In this document: positions 38,847-49,795 of the stretch, piece after piece | How positions within the stretch are numbered: the stretch's first letter is position 1 | Layout: each line of letters begins with the position of its first letter | NCBI GenBank assembly: GCA_951802425.1 | Contig: OX637797.1 | Location: 4,526,001 to 4,590,000, forward strand | From: Clavaria fumosa | Taxonomy: Eukaryota; Basidiomycota; Agaricomycetes; Agaricales; Clavariaceae | Direction: 5' to 3' | DNA length: 64,000 nt | Notes under the pieces: model-generated | Databases searched by the model: none | Seen by the model: the letters and a program-made list of their open reading frames with translations, nothing else | What the model was told of the DNA's origin: nothing | Translations under genes and position numbers: made by a program

Positions 38847-39957
38847 TGTTAGGGCCTGTCCTGTCTCATAAATAACACTGAAGTTGATTTTGATGGTGAC
38901 CAGTCCTGTAAACTCACTAAGACCAATCAACTGTTGAGTATGATCAAGAATACTCAGTCCCAGAAGGTTGCAAAAACATTTGACAGGGTATAGGAAGGGA
39001 AAAAGACAAGTTGAGAAGTGAGAGATGTTGCTGAGAAGGTTGCAAGTAGTCATTACAATGACAAGGAGTATGTCAGTGAAGGCAATGACTTTGCCAACTC
39101 AGAGGAGAACCTGCAAGGTTCCAGAAAGCCAGTAGCAAGATGATAGAAAGAGAGTACTTAAGTGCATGAGTTTGTACAAGCATGGAAGATGAGTTAGCAG
39201 AAAGCAGAGTGTGTCTTGGCATTCTTGAGGTCACAAGTGTGACAAGACCTATCAATTATGGTGGTTCAAAGCTCAAAGGGCATACTAGCCTCAAGCTTAA
39301 ACCAAAGTGCATCAATATCAAGTCTACAGTACTGTAGGTACATGCAAGACTTATATATGTGCATTGTACATGTGTAGCTTCTTTGGGAAAGTACAAAGGT
39401 CTCCCAGTGACAGAACTATAGTAGTATGGGGTATGTTTAGTTGTAAAGTGACTAGGCACATGTTCTACCAAGGTCATGAGGGGTTAGGGAAGCATAGATA
39501 AGGTTGTGAAGATGACCAGTCAAGGGTTGTGACCTAGTAAATAATCATATACATAGCTATTACTACAGGGGGATCCTCAGATCATAGATAATGTAGCTAT
39601 ACACTACTGCAGGCAAAGAGGGGAGCATATTTGAAGTACATACACAGCTGACCATTGATTTGGGTGTTAAGGTTATGGCATCATGAGGTGGGTCATGTGG
39701 GTGACACTAGTAATGCAGGTGACCTTGGGCAGGAGGTCACATGAGTAATGCCAGTAACACAAGTAATGCTGGTAGTGCTGGTGGTGCCATGCTGGATGAA
39801 GAGATTGCACAACAGCATGTTGCACATTGATATTGGGGGTTTGGGTGGTGGATGCATGGAGGGTGAGGTGGAAGGAGGCTGCACAAGTATAGAGTCATGG
39901 TCATGAGTATTGTGGAATGATGTGGGCAGTTGGGGAAGGTTCCAGGGGGTGGCAGTG
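38847..39957 (-). repeat. LTR-2 copy, 5'-truncated, CpG-depleted
   Basis: TGTTAGGGCCTGTCCTGTC at the left end, then about 1.1 kb aligning by eye with 4915-about 6280. The alignment stops in GGTTCCAGGGGGTGGCAG and the sequence becomes GC-rich at 39958. CGs of the 4915 copy are mostly TG or CA here (for example GGTCGCAAAGACA versus GGTTGCAAAAACA), showing age. Confidence 0.75.
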
Positions 39958-40105
39958 AAGGTTGCCCGGGCGGACAACTCGAGGGCATCCCAATGCAAAA
40001 TGGCCAGGATGGCCGCAAGTGTAGCATCGTCGGGCAACGGTAAGAATGAGGAGGTCATCGGCTCCCCTCTGAATCGCCCAATGGAAGGCCGCGCAAGAGA
40101 GTACG
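39958..40105. other. GC-rich fragment of unknown origin
   Basis: A 148-bp CpG-rich segment between the LTR-2 break and LTR-1 copy B. One plus frame is open through it and a GGTAAGAATG donor-like site is present at about 40038, so it may be a coding fragment. No recognisable family. Confidence 0.3.
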
Positions 40106-41049
40106 TGTTATGGATCTGGTACTGGGTGCAGTCAGAAATGAGTCACTGAGAGTCATAATGACTCAGACAGGTCCTCAATTCCTCATGCAGTTGGTCTACA
40201 GGACTAGTAGATCCTCCAGTTCCATACCTTCCTGCTAACAGTATTGGAACCAACACTGCTAGCAAGGCATTGCTTTGGGCAGATATTATTATTATTAGTA
40301 ACCTAAGTCACAACATCCCATGGGCTTAGCCATTGATCCCCCATAGTCTGCCTCAACCTGGTATCACTCCACAGGCTGATACTATGGCTCAATGACTGAC
40401 CACTCCATAGGTATTGTACACTTAAGCCAAATCAACATAGATAGGTCAAAAATTGAATGGTGAATAACTAGCTAACCAGTGAAGGGAGAATTAAGCTAAA
40501 GAGTTCATGAGATTTTCCTGGCTTTGTAGACCATTCTAGCTCTATAAACCTTCTCTCAATTCTCAATACTTGGCTAGTTATTCACTACTTACTCTGATGA
40601 ATACATTGATACATTGTACAGTAGAGTACCTTGTACCCTATACCGAAATATTCATATCTCGTTCAATACTTACCGCGCCGAGGGGAGCCGGCACAGGGCG
40701 GCTCGTCCGAAGCCTGGGTACCTTTGGGTACCCAGATCATTTGACTAGACTAAGTCCTTAGTCAGTAGATACTACATTTAGCTTAACTAGACCCTGTCCT
40801 TAGTTTAGCTAAATATGTCCTTAGCTCCATGGGGAGCTAGACTCAGACTTAGTCCTCTTAGAGGATAGTGTAATCGATGTATGGGTAGGGAATGATGCCT
40901 AGAACGCGAGGTTCTGTCAGCTATTTATACTCAAATTCGCATATCTACTACATTTGGAAAGATTCAACATAGCTCCTTAACTAGTAATCCTAACATACCG
41001 TTTAAGGACTCTAAATTAAGGAAAATTTACTGGCTTTACATATCAGGCA
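40106..41049 (+). mobile_element. LTR-1, copy B
   Basis: 944 bp, same termini as 265-1216 (TGTTATGG...TATCAGGCA), with the TATTTATA box at 40923-40930 and a GCCTGGGTACC...GGGTACCC duplicated block. The flanks (GTACG left, AAATC right) show no target duplication, and no gag follows. It is either a rearranged solo LTR or an end of a deleted element. It keeps CG at sites where copy A has CA. Confidence 0.7.
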
Positions 41050-42600
41050 AAATCATAATTATATCTCATGTCTTCATTGAGATATTCCTTCTCGAAGGTT
41101 CTACATATAATCAAAATGACTCATGATGACTCATTTCTTGGGTTCCGGTCATCGGGGATTGTGGGGAAGGACCCCACGATCACCCCCGATCGCTTCTACG
41201 ACGTTCCGCGACTTTCCGCGACTTTCTGCGACGTTCCTGGCCTTGATCGCGTCATTATCTCATCTATACTTCCTCTGTTTCCTCTTATCTCCCCCAGACT
41301 AGTCATAATTAAGCGTACTAACCCTATTTAGCATGTGTTTCAGCTGTATTCTATGCCAAATACATGCTAGTAACACCCTAGTACAAAGGGAGACAAGGGG
41401 AGGGCCGAGGGACTGCGCACAAAGGTTGCGAGTGCACAGTCTGCTTGTGAGGATGACTAGTCCATATCTGGAAGAGCGGCAGCATCGGCCATCACTGCTG
41501 ATCGCTGCCCTCACCACCGTGAGAACTGGGCCGAACTGTTGGTCCTCGATCACTCGATCGAGGTCCGATCATGATCGGGACTGCCCCACAATGCCAGAGT
41601 GGTGCCAAACTCGCACCAGCGAGTTCGCGACCCTGTAGCTCAGCCGCAAGTGCTCCACGTCTCTCGTAAACTCGCGGGTATGACCTCACAGACCTTTCCG
41701 ACATTTCCGTCTGTTCAGACCTTCCATTTAAAACCTCCCTTTAGCGCTATTCTAGTAATACTAGAGTATGGCCTAAACAGCAGTAGAACCAGCCTGAGCG
41801 AGTGAATAACAGTTACTTCCTTTTGCTTTTATGCATATAGGGGTAAACGAGCAGTGGGAATTCAATGGTAAAAACCGTTTGTTTGTGCAGTTCTTCGTTC
41901 CTGCTGTAGAACCATTTCTTTCCGTCCTAGTACCACTTTCCATAGCTTATGTCATATTGGGAGTAAGTTTACATGGGTGAGTAGTACAGTATGGGTAAAG
42001 GACCTAGAAAGAGCATAGGAATGTATTGAAGAGACGCATAATTGCCTGGATCATCTGTTCAAGGGGCTAAGTACTATAGGTACTCAAGTACCCTAACAGT
42101 ATGAGGGGGGCGACTTGTTGGAAGACATTGGAGGAGGGGAGGAAGTTGAGCTTGTGAGGGCCCCAGCACATAACAAGGATGGGGGAAGAGAAGCGGTACA
42201 GGCCCTCCTTATATACTGTGAAGGACGGATAAGAACCGGAAGATAAGCGAGGCGGTGGGAAGGGACCGTCACACAGGAGCACATGACGAATGAAGGAGCA
42301 TGTGGAGATAAGCCGCGCCATGTGGAAGACTGTGGAGCAGCACATGGCCGATAAGCGAAAGGCGATGATGTTCAAGATAAGAGTGTAGGGCAGCATTCGG
42401 CAAGCTGCGGACTGTGCGAGCCCACAAGGGCAGCTGCGTCGAAGAGCAGTAGCAGGCAGCTGCGGACTGAGCAGGCCTGCAGGAGGACACACCGCAGTAG
42501 ATGGATAGCATCCTTGGGCTGCGGACGATAGGCTGCGCCGCAGAAACCCGCAGCACCCCTGAGGTATATAAGGGGTGTAGTGACATGGGAAACCTCTTAG
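41050..42600. other. Unassigned region with LTR-like promoter sequence at its right end
   Basis: No credible gene. Visible structure: an imperfect GC-rich hairpin at 41157-41181 (GATTGTGGGG...CCCCACGATC), short tandem CGCGACTTTC repeats around 41205-41235, a CCCTAACA at 42091-42098 like an LTR terminus, and TATATAAGG at 42565-42573 about 36 bp before the open frame that follows. The 178-residue minus frame at 42067-42603 has no family features. It probably contains one or more decayed LTRs that I cannot bound. Confidence 0.35.
42565..42573 (+). promoter_or_regulatory. TATA box upstream of the 42601 open frame
   Basis: TATATAAGG followed by the open frame beginning at 42601. A second, weaker TTATATAC lies at about 42208. 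Consistent with an LTR or gene core promoter. Confidence 0.35.
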
Positions 42601-43131
42601 CATTGTTCACTTGTCCCTTTCACCTTATCGTACTTTGGTGAAATCACACTGGCTTTCCCTACTGCCGACGAGAGATACCCCCTCTCCTCCTGGCCCGAAG
42701 TAGCGACTACGCCAACCTACAGACAGATCTACCCGACGCTGACTCAGCGACGAGCGCAGATCACACGACTCACACACCACCTGACTGAGTTCAGTCACTC
42801 CATCTGTGTCGATATCCTTGGACGCGATCACCCCGACCGCCAAGCCCTCGAGCACACGTTTACACGAGGAGTAGCCAATCTCAGGCACCGAGTTATTGAA
42901 GCCAACGACTCTGAGTACAGAGCCAGAGCCACCCTACTTCGCTCTTTCCTAGGCCCCGGAAGACCCAGCGACAGAGTAATATCCCAATTCGACCCCATTG
43001 ACCAGACCGCTTTCGATCCTCTCATTCTGGCACTCGGGACTAACATAATCTCGGCACCCGATCACCTGACGGAAAGCACTTCCGAGCCTTCGGCCCAGCT
43101 TCCCGTAACAAGTAGTAGGACAACACAATGA
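42601..43131 (+). pseudogene. Gag-like or hypothetical open frame without ATG, truncated
   Basis: Frame open from 42601 (after TAG at 42598-42600) to TGA at 43129-43131, 176 residues, with no Met codon in it. It reads LAFPTADERYPLSSWPEV, then a charged, helix-rich stretch (QRRAQITRLTHHLTEF, DHPDRQALEH, AEYRARATLLR-like). The CpG-rich composition and lack of stops over 530 bp suggest real former coding. Helical content and position behind a TATA box fit a retrotransposon gag start, but I recognise no defining motif. The start may be spliced in or lost. It ends shortly before an LTR-2 fragment at 43245; 43132-43244 holds nothing I can identify. Confidence 0.4.
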
Positions 43132-43244
43132 AGGGATTTGACCTGGAGACCACACAAGAGGGTGGCCACTATGTGACACCCAGTCAAGTACCTCAGGTGG
43201 CTCTTGACAGTGATCCTTGTGCCTAGCATCCATTGGCAGAAGGC

Positions 43245-43866
43245 TGTTATGGCCTGTCCTGTCTCATAAATAGCACTGAAGGTCAATTTGTTGGTGACCA
43301 TTTTTGAAAGCTTGCTAAGACCAAACAACTTTCAACTACAATCAAGGATACTCAGTCCTGGAAGGTCATGAAAATGTCTGGTGAAGTGTAGGAATGGGAA
43401 AAGACAAGTGGGGAAGGGGAAGATGTCACTAGGAAGGTCACGAAGTTGATGAAGCATAGGGGGGAGGGAAAGATGAGTTGAGAGAGGGAGGACATTGCTG
43501 AGAAGGTCATGAAGTCAATAGATGAAGCATAGAAGGAGAAATTGACAAGTTAAAGAGAAAAGGATGTTGCTGAGAGGGTTGTGAGTGGTCATGATGGTGT
43601 TGAGAGACATGTTGGTGAAGGCGATGACTTTGCCAACCAACAGGAGAACATGTGGGGTTCAAGGAATCAGTACCAAGATGAAATAAAGGAAGATACTTAG
43701 GTACACAAGTTTATACAAGCATGGAGAATGAGTTTAGAAAGAAGCAGAGTAGTCGCAGAGTAGTCTTGGTGTTGTCAAGGTCACCAAGCAAGACAAGACC
43801 TATCAATTGTGGTGGTTCCAAGCTCAAAGGGCATAATAGCCTCAAGCTTAAACCAATGTGCATCAA
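43245..43866 (-). repeat. LTR-2 fragment, CpG-depleted
   Basis: Starts TGTTATGGCCTGTCCTGTC and matches 4915-about 5590 (AGACAAGACCTATCAAT, TCAAGCTTAAACCAATGTGC), then ends in GCATCAAGAACTGGG where the other copies read GTCAATATC. Many CG-to-TG/CA changes relative to 4915-6403. Confidence 0.75.
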
Positions 43867-44330
43867 GAACTGGGACTTCCTTTCTAATCAACTACATCAA
43901 CATGCACAACAAAAACAATGAAACCACAAAAATCGCCTAGTATCCTAGTCCCTTATAATCCTCTAGCTTAGCTTGACTGCTACTGTAATGCATATATACT
44001 TTGGGAGATGGAGGAATGTCAAGTAATCCCAGGGAAGCCCCTGTGGACCCAGGGACTGATGTGCCAACATGTGTGACACCACCACAGATCCCCGCTCCCC
44101 CCACCCACACACCCAGCTCCAGCAACCCAGCAGCAAACCCAGACCGGAATGAAGAAACATGAGATGCAGCAATGGCAAGAATGGTACTACAGAGAATCGG
44201 CATCCAAATCCTTGAAGGACCAGTAACAGTCTTGGACATGGCCACAGCCATCAGACAAATGATACATGCTGGAACCAGAATCCCCAAAAACTATGGCAGA
44301 TGCAATGTTAGCAATTGTGACCCTCCTGCA
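43867..44330 (+). pseudogene. Decayed coding fragment, unknown, interrupted by LTR-2
   Basis: From about 44032 a single frame reads a proline/threonine-rich stretch (TPPQIPAPPTHTPSSS), meets TGA at about 44160 and continues in frame (MARMVLQRIGIQILEGPVTV...) up to 44330, where LTR-2 begins. The stop could be CGA to TGA. The Pro-rich linker plus helical segment is reminiscent of retroelement Gag, but there is no decisive motif. 43867-44030 is A/T-rich with no recognisable content. Confidence 0.35.
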
Positions 44331-45714
44331 TGTCAGGACCCATTCATTTTTCCTCGATCTACGACAACTCTACTAGCACCTGTGGACCTCCCGACACCTC
44401 CTTACCACCTCACAAACCCCCCTGTACTCTTCCGAAGCCCACTGCCCAATTCCGGATGCTTCCCCAGCCTCCCTCATATTCTCACGACACTCGCAACCAT
44501 TATACTATATTCGTGTCAACCCCCACCACCTCACCCTACATGTGTCTACCACCTGAACCTGCCAAATTGATGCACGACACACAGTTATGCAATCTTCCTC
44601 AGCCGGCACCACTGGCACCACCAGTGTTACCCATGTTACCAGCATTACCCATGTGACTTCCTGCCCAAGGTCACCTGCATCACTAGCATCACCTGTGTCA
44701 CCACTGCCACTCATGTGACCACTCTTGGACCTCACAACCTTAATGATGAAACATGCCATTGATGGCCAGTTGAGCACTACTTCAAATTATGCTTCCTTTC
44801 TTCTCCCCAGTCATCTATAACTATGATACTTATGACCAAAGCACCTCTTCATAGTTATAGTTACTCATATGATTATTTAACTAAGTTGTGACCCATGACC
44901 AGTCAGGTTTGCGACCTTACCTATGTTTCCTTTACCCCTTGTGACCTTAGTAGAACATGTCCATAGTCTCCTTATGACTGACCATACCCTGTACTACTAT
45001 AGTTCTGTCACTTGGCAACCTCTGTACTTCTCCTCTTCTGTTATACTCTCTGTACGCATGTATATAAGTCTCACATGTACTTCTCATACTGTAGACTTGA
45101 TATTGATGCACTTTTGGTTTAAGCTTGAGGCCATGATGCCCTTTGAGCTTGGAACCATTGTGATTGAGAGGTCTTATCTCCCTTGGTGACCTCAAGATTG
45201 CCAAGACACTTTCAGCTTACTCTAAACTTGTCCTCCGTGCTCGTATGACTCATGCACTTAAGTATTCTCTTCACTTCATCTTGGTACTGATCTCCTCGAA
45301 CCCCACAGGTTCTCCCATTGGTTGGCAAAGTTATCACCTTCAGCAACATATCTCTTGACATCATCGTGACTACCCACAACTTTCTCAACATCGTCTCTTT
45401 CTCCCACTTCATCTTTTTCCTTCTTTATGCTTCATTGGTTGACTTCACGACCTCCTCAGTGTTACCTATTTCTCCCTCCTCATCAATTTCCTTCTTTATG
45501 CTTCATCTACCAACTTCAAAACCTTTCTAGTGACATCTCCCCTCTCCCTATTTGTCTATTTCCATTCTTACATCTTCCCAGACATCTTTGCAACCTTCTG
45601 GGACTGAGCATTCTCAACTGTGCTCAACAGTTGATTGGTCTTAATGAGTTTCCAGGATCAGTCACCAACAAGTTGATTCCCAGCATTACCATCAAGACAG
45701 GACAGGCCCTAACA
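44331..45714 (+). mobile_element. LTR-2, complete copy, plus strand
   Basis: TGTCAGGACCCATTC at 44331 to CCCTAACA at 45714, 1384 bp, colinear with the reverse complement of 4915-6403. TATATAAG at 45061 marks the conserved TATA box. The flanks CTGCA and TAATA do not form a target duplication, so it may be the 5' LTR of a plus-strand element extending to the right or a rearranged solo LTR. Confidence 0.8.
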
Positions 45715-46669
45715 TAATATCAAGTCTCCCCCTTGCCCTACCACTCAACACCCGGATAACACCATATTATGTCCACCAGTCACACTCCTCCCCAACCTAT
45801 TACTCATCATTTTCAAACATGCACAGGCAGCCATGCAATCACTCCAATGGCCTTGGAGACAACTCACGAGCCGCCCACTACCATTCAAGAATGACTGGCA
45901 TCTGTTGTTCAGTTGCAACCTGAAGAACCCACCCAAATCACAGCCAGTCAAGCTTCATCCCTGTGTGAAGCCAAGTCCCTCATAGAGCAGCTTGGCTATC
46001 TGCGCTTCGACTGTCCCTGCCACCACACCTACCAAATCCTTAACAATACTTGTCACCAGTACGAAGTGGGAACCCTCGACAAAGAATTGGCTTACATCAT
46101 AGAGACCACAAATCTTTATGAGCCTTTGGTATGATTGATGGACAGATTAGATTCCACACTAATCCACAGAACTGATTATATGAAAGTCAATGTCAGTATC
46201 CAGGGACTACTGACCATGGAGTTCCCACTCCTCCTGACCTGGATACCCCTTTGCAACCTCTGAGACAGGTTCAACCTACCAGAGGACCCCAGGATATGGC
46301 CCCACTTTTCCAGGTCACAGCCTGATCTCTTCAGAATTTCACAAACCCTGCTGTGACCTGCCATTGTCTCTAGGATCCCAAGGTACACCACCCCTCATAG
46401 CAGCTGGCCCACTTGGATGCAGCCAGCTACTACTCCGAGCAGGGCACTCCCTTGCAACCCTATAAGGACCGAAGCAATGCTTCAACCTGCCTCCCACCTT
46501 GAAATACCAGTCGAACCCTTCTGTATTCTTCAACTGGAAGCATGACCAGTACCCCTGATGGAGATGTGACCAGTATCTCGTCCCCCGTCTCAGGCTGAAG
46601 CTCCACAGGTCCCTCTGGTCCCCCCTATGCCTCCACACCTTGCTGCCATCCCAGGCTTCTTTCCATTGA
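45715..46669 (+). other. Probable LTR-2 element internal sequence, unassigned
   Basis: Follows the plus-strand LTR-2 directly and ends where copia coding begins. A short open stretch (about 45895-46136, no ATG) has a helical segment ASQASSLCEAKSLIEQLG and a Cys/His-rich patch (CPCHHTYQ), and stops at TGA (46134-46136). No domain recognised; it could be a gag leader or an eroded ORF. Confidence 0.3.
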
Positions 46670-47328
46670 CTGGCGTCATCTCTCAAGAGCGCTTCGGCGA
46701 GGGTGCACAGTTCGGATCCTACAGCGCCTGCGGTCAATGCGAAGAGGGGAAAATAGTTGTCAGAGTCGTCTGAGGTGTTTTCAGGTGCGTACGCTGAAGC
46801 GTGGGCGTGGTGGCCGGCTAATTTCCTGTAAAATCCAGGTTCATGGCATTTGTGGCGAGGTCGACTGGATTCATCATGTTCGGCATGCTGGGGGTAATCA
46901 GGCGTTGGTGACGGGGATCTGCGACTGTTGGAATGACTGTGAGTATCATCTGAGTCGCTCTCGTCACTGTCTGACAGCTGATCGTTGCTTCTTGTGTCAT
47001 CTTGGTCACTTTCACTTTCGTCGGTGCCGGGTGACGAAGGGCGGGCCTCCGGAGAGTTTCGGAGAATGTCCTTTCGCCTCTCCCCCTCAATCTCTGACTC
47101 TTCGGGGATTTGGACCGTCTGAGGATGTCTGGTACGGTCAAAAGTGACTTCATGCTCGATTTTAACTTGTCGTTTCTCAGGGACGTAAATTCGATAGCCA
47201 GTACTCGTTGCATTGAAGCCGACGAAGTGGCCGAGCATCGCGCGAGGTTCCAGCTTGCCGGCATCTACGATTTTAACCCAGGCACACGTGCCGAATGGTA
47301 CAACTCGCGACATGTCGGGTTTTTTGCC
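46670..47328 (-). pseudogene. pol: Copia pol: SH3-like domain, acidic linker and RT N-terminus
   Basis: In frame with the upstream integrase across the TAA at 47329-47331. It begins KKPDMSRVVPFGTCAWVKI, the retroviral-polymerase SH3-like module, with the MLGHFVGFNATSTGYRIY block (usually the G-Y-x-L/I-Y-D motif). A long Ser/Asp/Arg-rich linker follows (DESESDQDDTRSNDQLSDSD) and then the conserved RT entry EALLRDDASQWKEAWD. Beyond about 46670 the frame no longer resembles RT, marking the truncation point. Without the RT palm it cannot encode an active polymerase. Confidence 0.8.
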
Positions 47329-48174
47329 TTATCGAGCTTCGTACAGGGTACCGTTGTTGAGTGCACGTGTAGGTGAGCGGTTTTTTATCCAAGCTGCGTG
47401 ATTCATCGCTTCAGCCCACAGGAATCTAGACAACTTCGAGTCAATAAGCATCGTGCGGGCTAGCTCGGCTTTCGTGCGGTTCCAACGCTCAGCAATGCCG
47501 ACTTGCTCGTGCGTGTCATGGACAGTGAGTTCTCGTATTGTCCCTTTGTTGGCCAGGTGCTCACTGAATTTATCGTTGAGGAACTCGTGGCCGTGGTCAG
47601 ACCAGAGGATTTTTATCTTTATGCCATCCTGCGTCTCAAGGTGTTTCTCAAAATCAAGATAGGCTTGAAACGCCTCGTTCTTATGGCGAAGAAAGGCAAC
47701 GTGAGTCCAGCGAGTTGCACAGTCGATGAAATCGACTGTGTAACGGCTCCTAAATATTGACTCAACCTTCGCAGGTCCCCATAGGTCGGTGTGGATGCAA
47801 TCTCCGAAGTTCTGCGCACAGTTTTGGGCTTGCTCAGGAAACGATTGATGGTGAGGCTTTGCCTGCGCACATGCGTCACAGAACTCAGGTTCCGAGTCAT
47901 CATCGAGCATTATGCCAGTAATTTTACCCGTTTTTATTGCATGTTTAATGGTCTCGACATTGATATGGCCCAAGGTGCGGTGCACTTCGGTTATGCTTAG
48001 CCGCTGCGTGGCTATATTGGCGTGTAGTGGGCTGTGTTTATGCATGCTGCCGTTTAGGATGTAGAGACCGTTTATTTTCTTCACTCGGGCTAGCTCCCTT
48101 CCATCAGAATGTTTGATGGTGCAGTGTCCCTGTCCAAACGTGGCCGCATCCGACTCCATTGAATTCCCCTCCAT
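47329..48174 (-). pseudogene. pol: Copia integrase (HHCC plus D,D-35-E core)
   Basis: 281 residues. The zinc-binding GAG-pre-integrase module shows H65-x4-H70-x28-C99-x2-C102. The catalytic core shows D130 (HTDLWGP), D193 (LWSDHGHEF) and E229 (EQVGIAERWNRT), with exactly 35 residues between D193 and E229. All catalytic residues are present. Integrase inserts element cDNA into the genome. The frame ends at TAA (47329-47331) where the family has an aromatic residue before GKKPD, so this is a single nonsense change, and the reading frame continues beyond it. At the other end it is one frame off from the protease, implying a frameshift near 48110-48170. The Met at 48174 is a frame artefact, not a real start. 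Confidence 0.88.
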
Positions 48175-48660
48175 TGGCTGCGGTAACTGGCCTGGGAGAC
48201 ATGTTCCGGAAATTGATCAACTTCTGTCTCAAAGGGGTAAAATGGGCGGTAGCTCCACTATCAAGGAATGCGGTGACGTGGGAGCACTGATGAGTTGCCT
48301 TGGCAGCGACATCTGTGGGAGTAGAAGTACAGGTGAATGCGACCCACTCGTCCGTCTCTTCTTTCTTCCCCTTCGTTGCTGCAGTGTTCGCTTCGGTTTG
48401 TTTGCTCTTCGCCCAGGGAGGGCGTTGTCCCTCCTTGGGTCCTCCCTTGGCAAAGCAGTCCTCTATATTGTGGTTGGTGCGTTTGCAGTTGTCCCACAGC
48501 TTCGTTTGGCCTGAAGACTTGTTCCCCTTGCCTCTGCGACGATTTTTATTTGTCTGGAAGGCCGCCTGACCAGATTTTGATAGTCCATGAGTTATCTGTC
48601 ATTGATGATTCTCCTCAAGGACAATTCTAATCAGGTAGTTCAGGTCAACAGCTTTTTCGT
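48110..48660 (-). pseudogene. pol: Copia nucleocapsid linker and aspartic protease
   Basis: Minus-strand frame without its own Met. A knuckle-like NCKRTNHNIEDCFAKGG appears with the first Cys replaced by Trp. A Lys-rich linker follows, then the retropepsin active site FLDSGATAHF with Asp codon at 48260-48262, and an ANGGEF flap-type segment. A TGA at 48599-48601 interrupts the join to gag; the context (Q-stop-Q-I-T-H-G-L) suggests CGA to TGA. The frame is lost toward integrase. Role: Gag-Pol maturation. Confidence 0.75.
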
Positions 48661-49281
48661 TCATGTCTGCAGCGTGGAGGACGATTGCAGGAGTGGCCAA
48701 TAGCTTAGCGGTAAGCTCACATGTATCATTGTCGCGAAGTCGTCATCATTGACTGGTGTGCCGATTGCCTCCAGTTCATTTTGCAGGTCGGTCATCGCGT
48801 TGAGGTGCGCACGCACATCTCCTCCTTCGGGGCAGTGAAGCTCCTGAATATGTTGATGGGTATCAACTTGATAAACACGACTTTTCTTCCTAGCATCCGA
48901 GATTATTTGCTGCCACATCTGTGCAGCTGAAGTGTTTGCCCGGAGCATCGTGGAAAGTCGCGGCGAGACAGAGGTAAGCATTATGTGTTGTGCCACGTAC
49001 TCTTTTTGCTCATACTCGTCCATAGCACATTCGAGCTCTTGGATCTCGAGTTGCGTGGTGGGTTTTCCAGGATCAGAAACTGGTCGGCCATTCTCAATGT
49101 CAAAAGGTAGAGGTCGCCTTGCTGTCCTTTCGACGTGTCTGATCAGTCCCTTGGCTCCCATAGCGGTCTTGGCTCTCATTTCGTAATCAGGCCAGTTTGA
49201 ACTGTCGTTGCGAAGCTTTATTATTGCGAACGAGGAGCTCTGGGGGGTGACAGAACCTTTGTGTTGGGAAGCAGGTCTCAT
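48661..49281 (-). pseudogene. gag: Copia gag N-terminal part (UBN2-type)
   Basis: 206 residues from ATG at 49281. Typical copia Gag layout: SSFAIIKLRNDSSNWPDYEM near the start, a ...QKEYVAQHIMLTSVSPRL helix, W.QI...A, then LNAMTDLQNELEAIG and DFATMIHVSLPLSYWPLL. It terminates at TGA (about 48661-48663), while the adjacent frame continues with ADMNEKAVDLNYLIRIVLEE, so a one-base frameshift separates the two halves. Gag forms the virus-like particle. The Met is followed by the usual polar N-terminus and is a plausible true start. Confidence 0.85.
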
Positions 49282-49795
49282 AATCTCTAGAATAGAGGTG
49301 ACCTGACACTACAGTTAGATGCTCAGTCGGTAGTCCGAACTTATCTGGTATTCACCTGACACTACAGTTAGACTATAAGTATTTAGTGTCAGTACAAAGA
49401 GTGTAAGGTGATAAAAGTTATTTAGACTCACTGCTCAGTTGGTAGTCTGAACTGAGCAGTATCGCACCATGCGCGTGGCTGTGAAAAGTGTAAATTAGGT
49501 TTGTGCTCTGCTTGAACATCCAACATTGATGTCATAGAACTACTGGCAGTGTTAGTTCAGTTTATATCATTGATCAAGGAAACTCAATCCTCAATCAACA
49601 ACATGCCCATATTGTTGACCAATGGTAAGTGCAAATAGTCAGCCAATGGCATGCACATATTGTCAGTCAACAAAGCAGTGGAAGCAGGGCATACAAGCAA
49701 GGTGAGCATGATAGACAGGGACTTACATTGAGGGGTTGAGTGACTTGCTGACAGTAGACTCTGAAGGTCTGAGACAACTGGGGACAGGGACAGGA
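49282..49795. repeat. Copia upstream region with short direct repeats
   Basis: Upstream of the copia gag on the minus strand, so it should hold the primer site and 5' LTR. Direct repeats seen: ACCTGACACTACAGTTAGA at 49301-49319 and 49354-49372, and GCTCAGTYGGTAGTCYGAACT at 49321 and 49433, the two differing as CG versus TG at both variable sites. LTR borders could not be fixed. From about 49560 the sequence is CpG-poor and related in style to the palindrome that follows. Confidence 0.4.

Larger units (their letters stand above)
46670..49281 (-). mobile_element. Ty1/copia retrotransposon, minus strand, 3'-truncated
   Basis: Order on the minus strand: gag, degenerate zinc knuckle, protease, GAG-pre-integrase, integrase, SH3-like segment, then the beginning of RT. 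Integrase before RT is diagnostic of Ty1/copia. The element ends near 46670 in the first residues of RT (EALLRDDASQWKEAWD). RT core, RNase H and the 3' LTR are missing. Four lesions are visible besides the truncation. CpG content is high compared with the surroundings, so the insertion is comparatively young. Confidence 0.85.

Noticed and set aside
38846..39957. REP1 as internal region of a non-autonomous LTR-2 element
   Set aside because: REP1 adjoins LTR-2 twice, but the sequence following the other LTR-2 copies at that end is different, and no second LTR lies at the far side of REP1.
42067..42603. 178-residue minus-strand gene
   Set aside because: Lies over LTR-like promoter sequence, opposite to the TATA box, with no recognisable motif.
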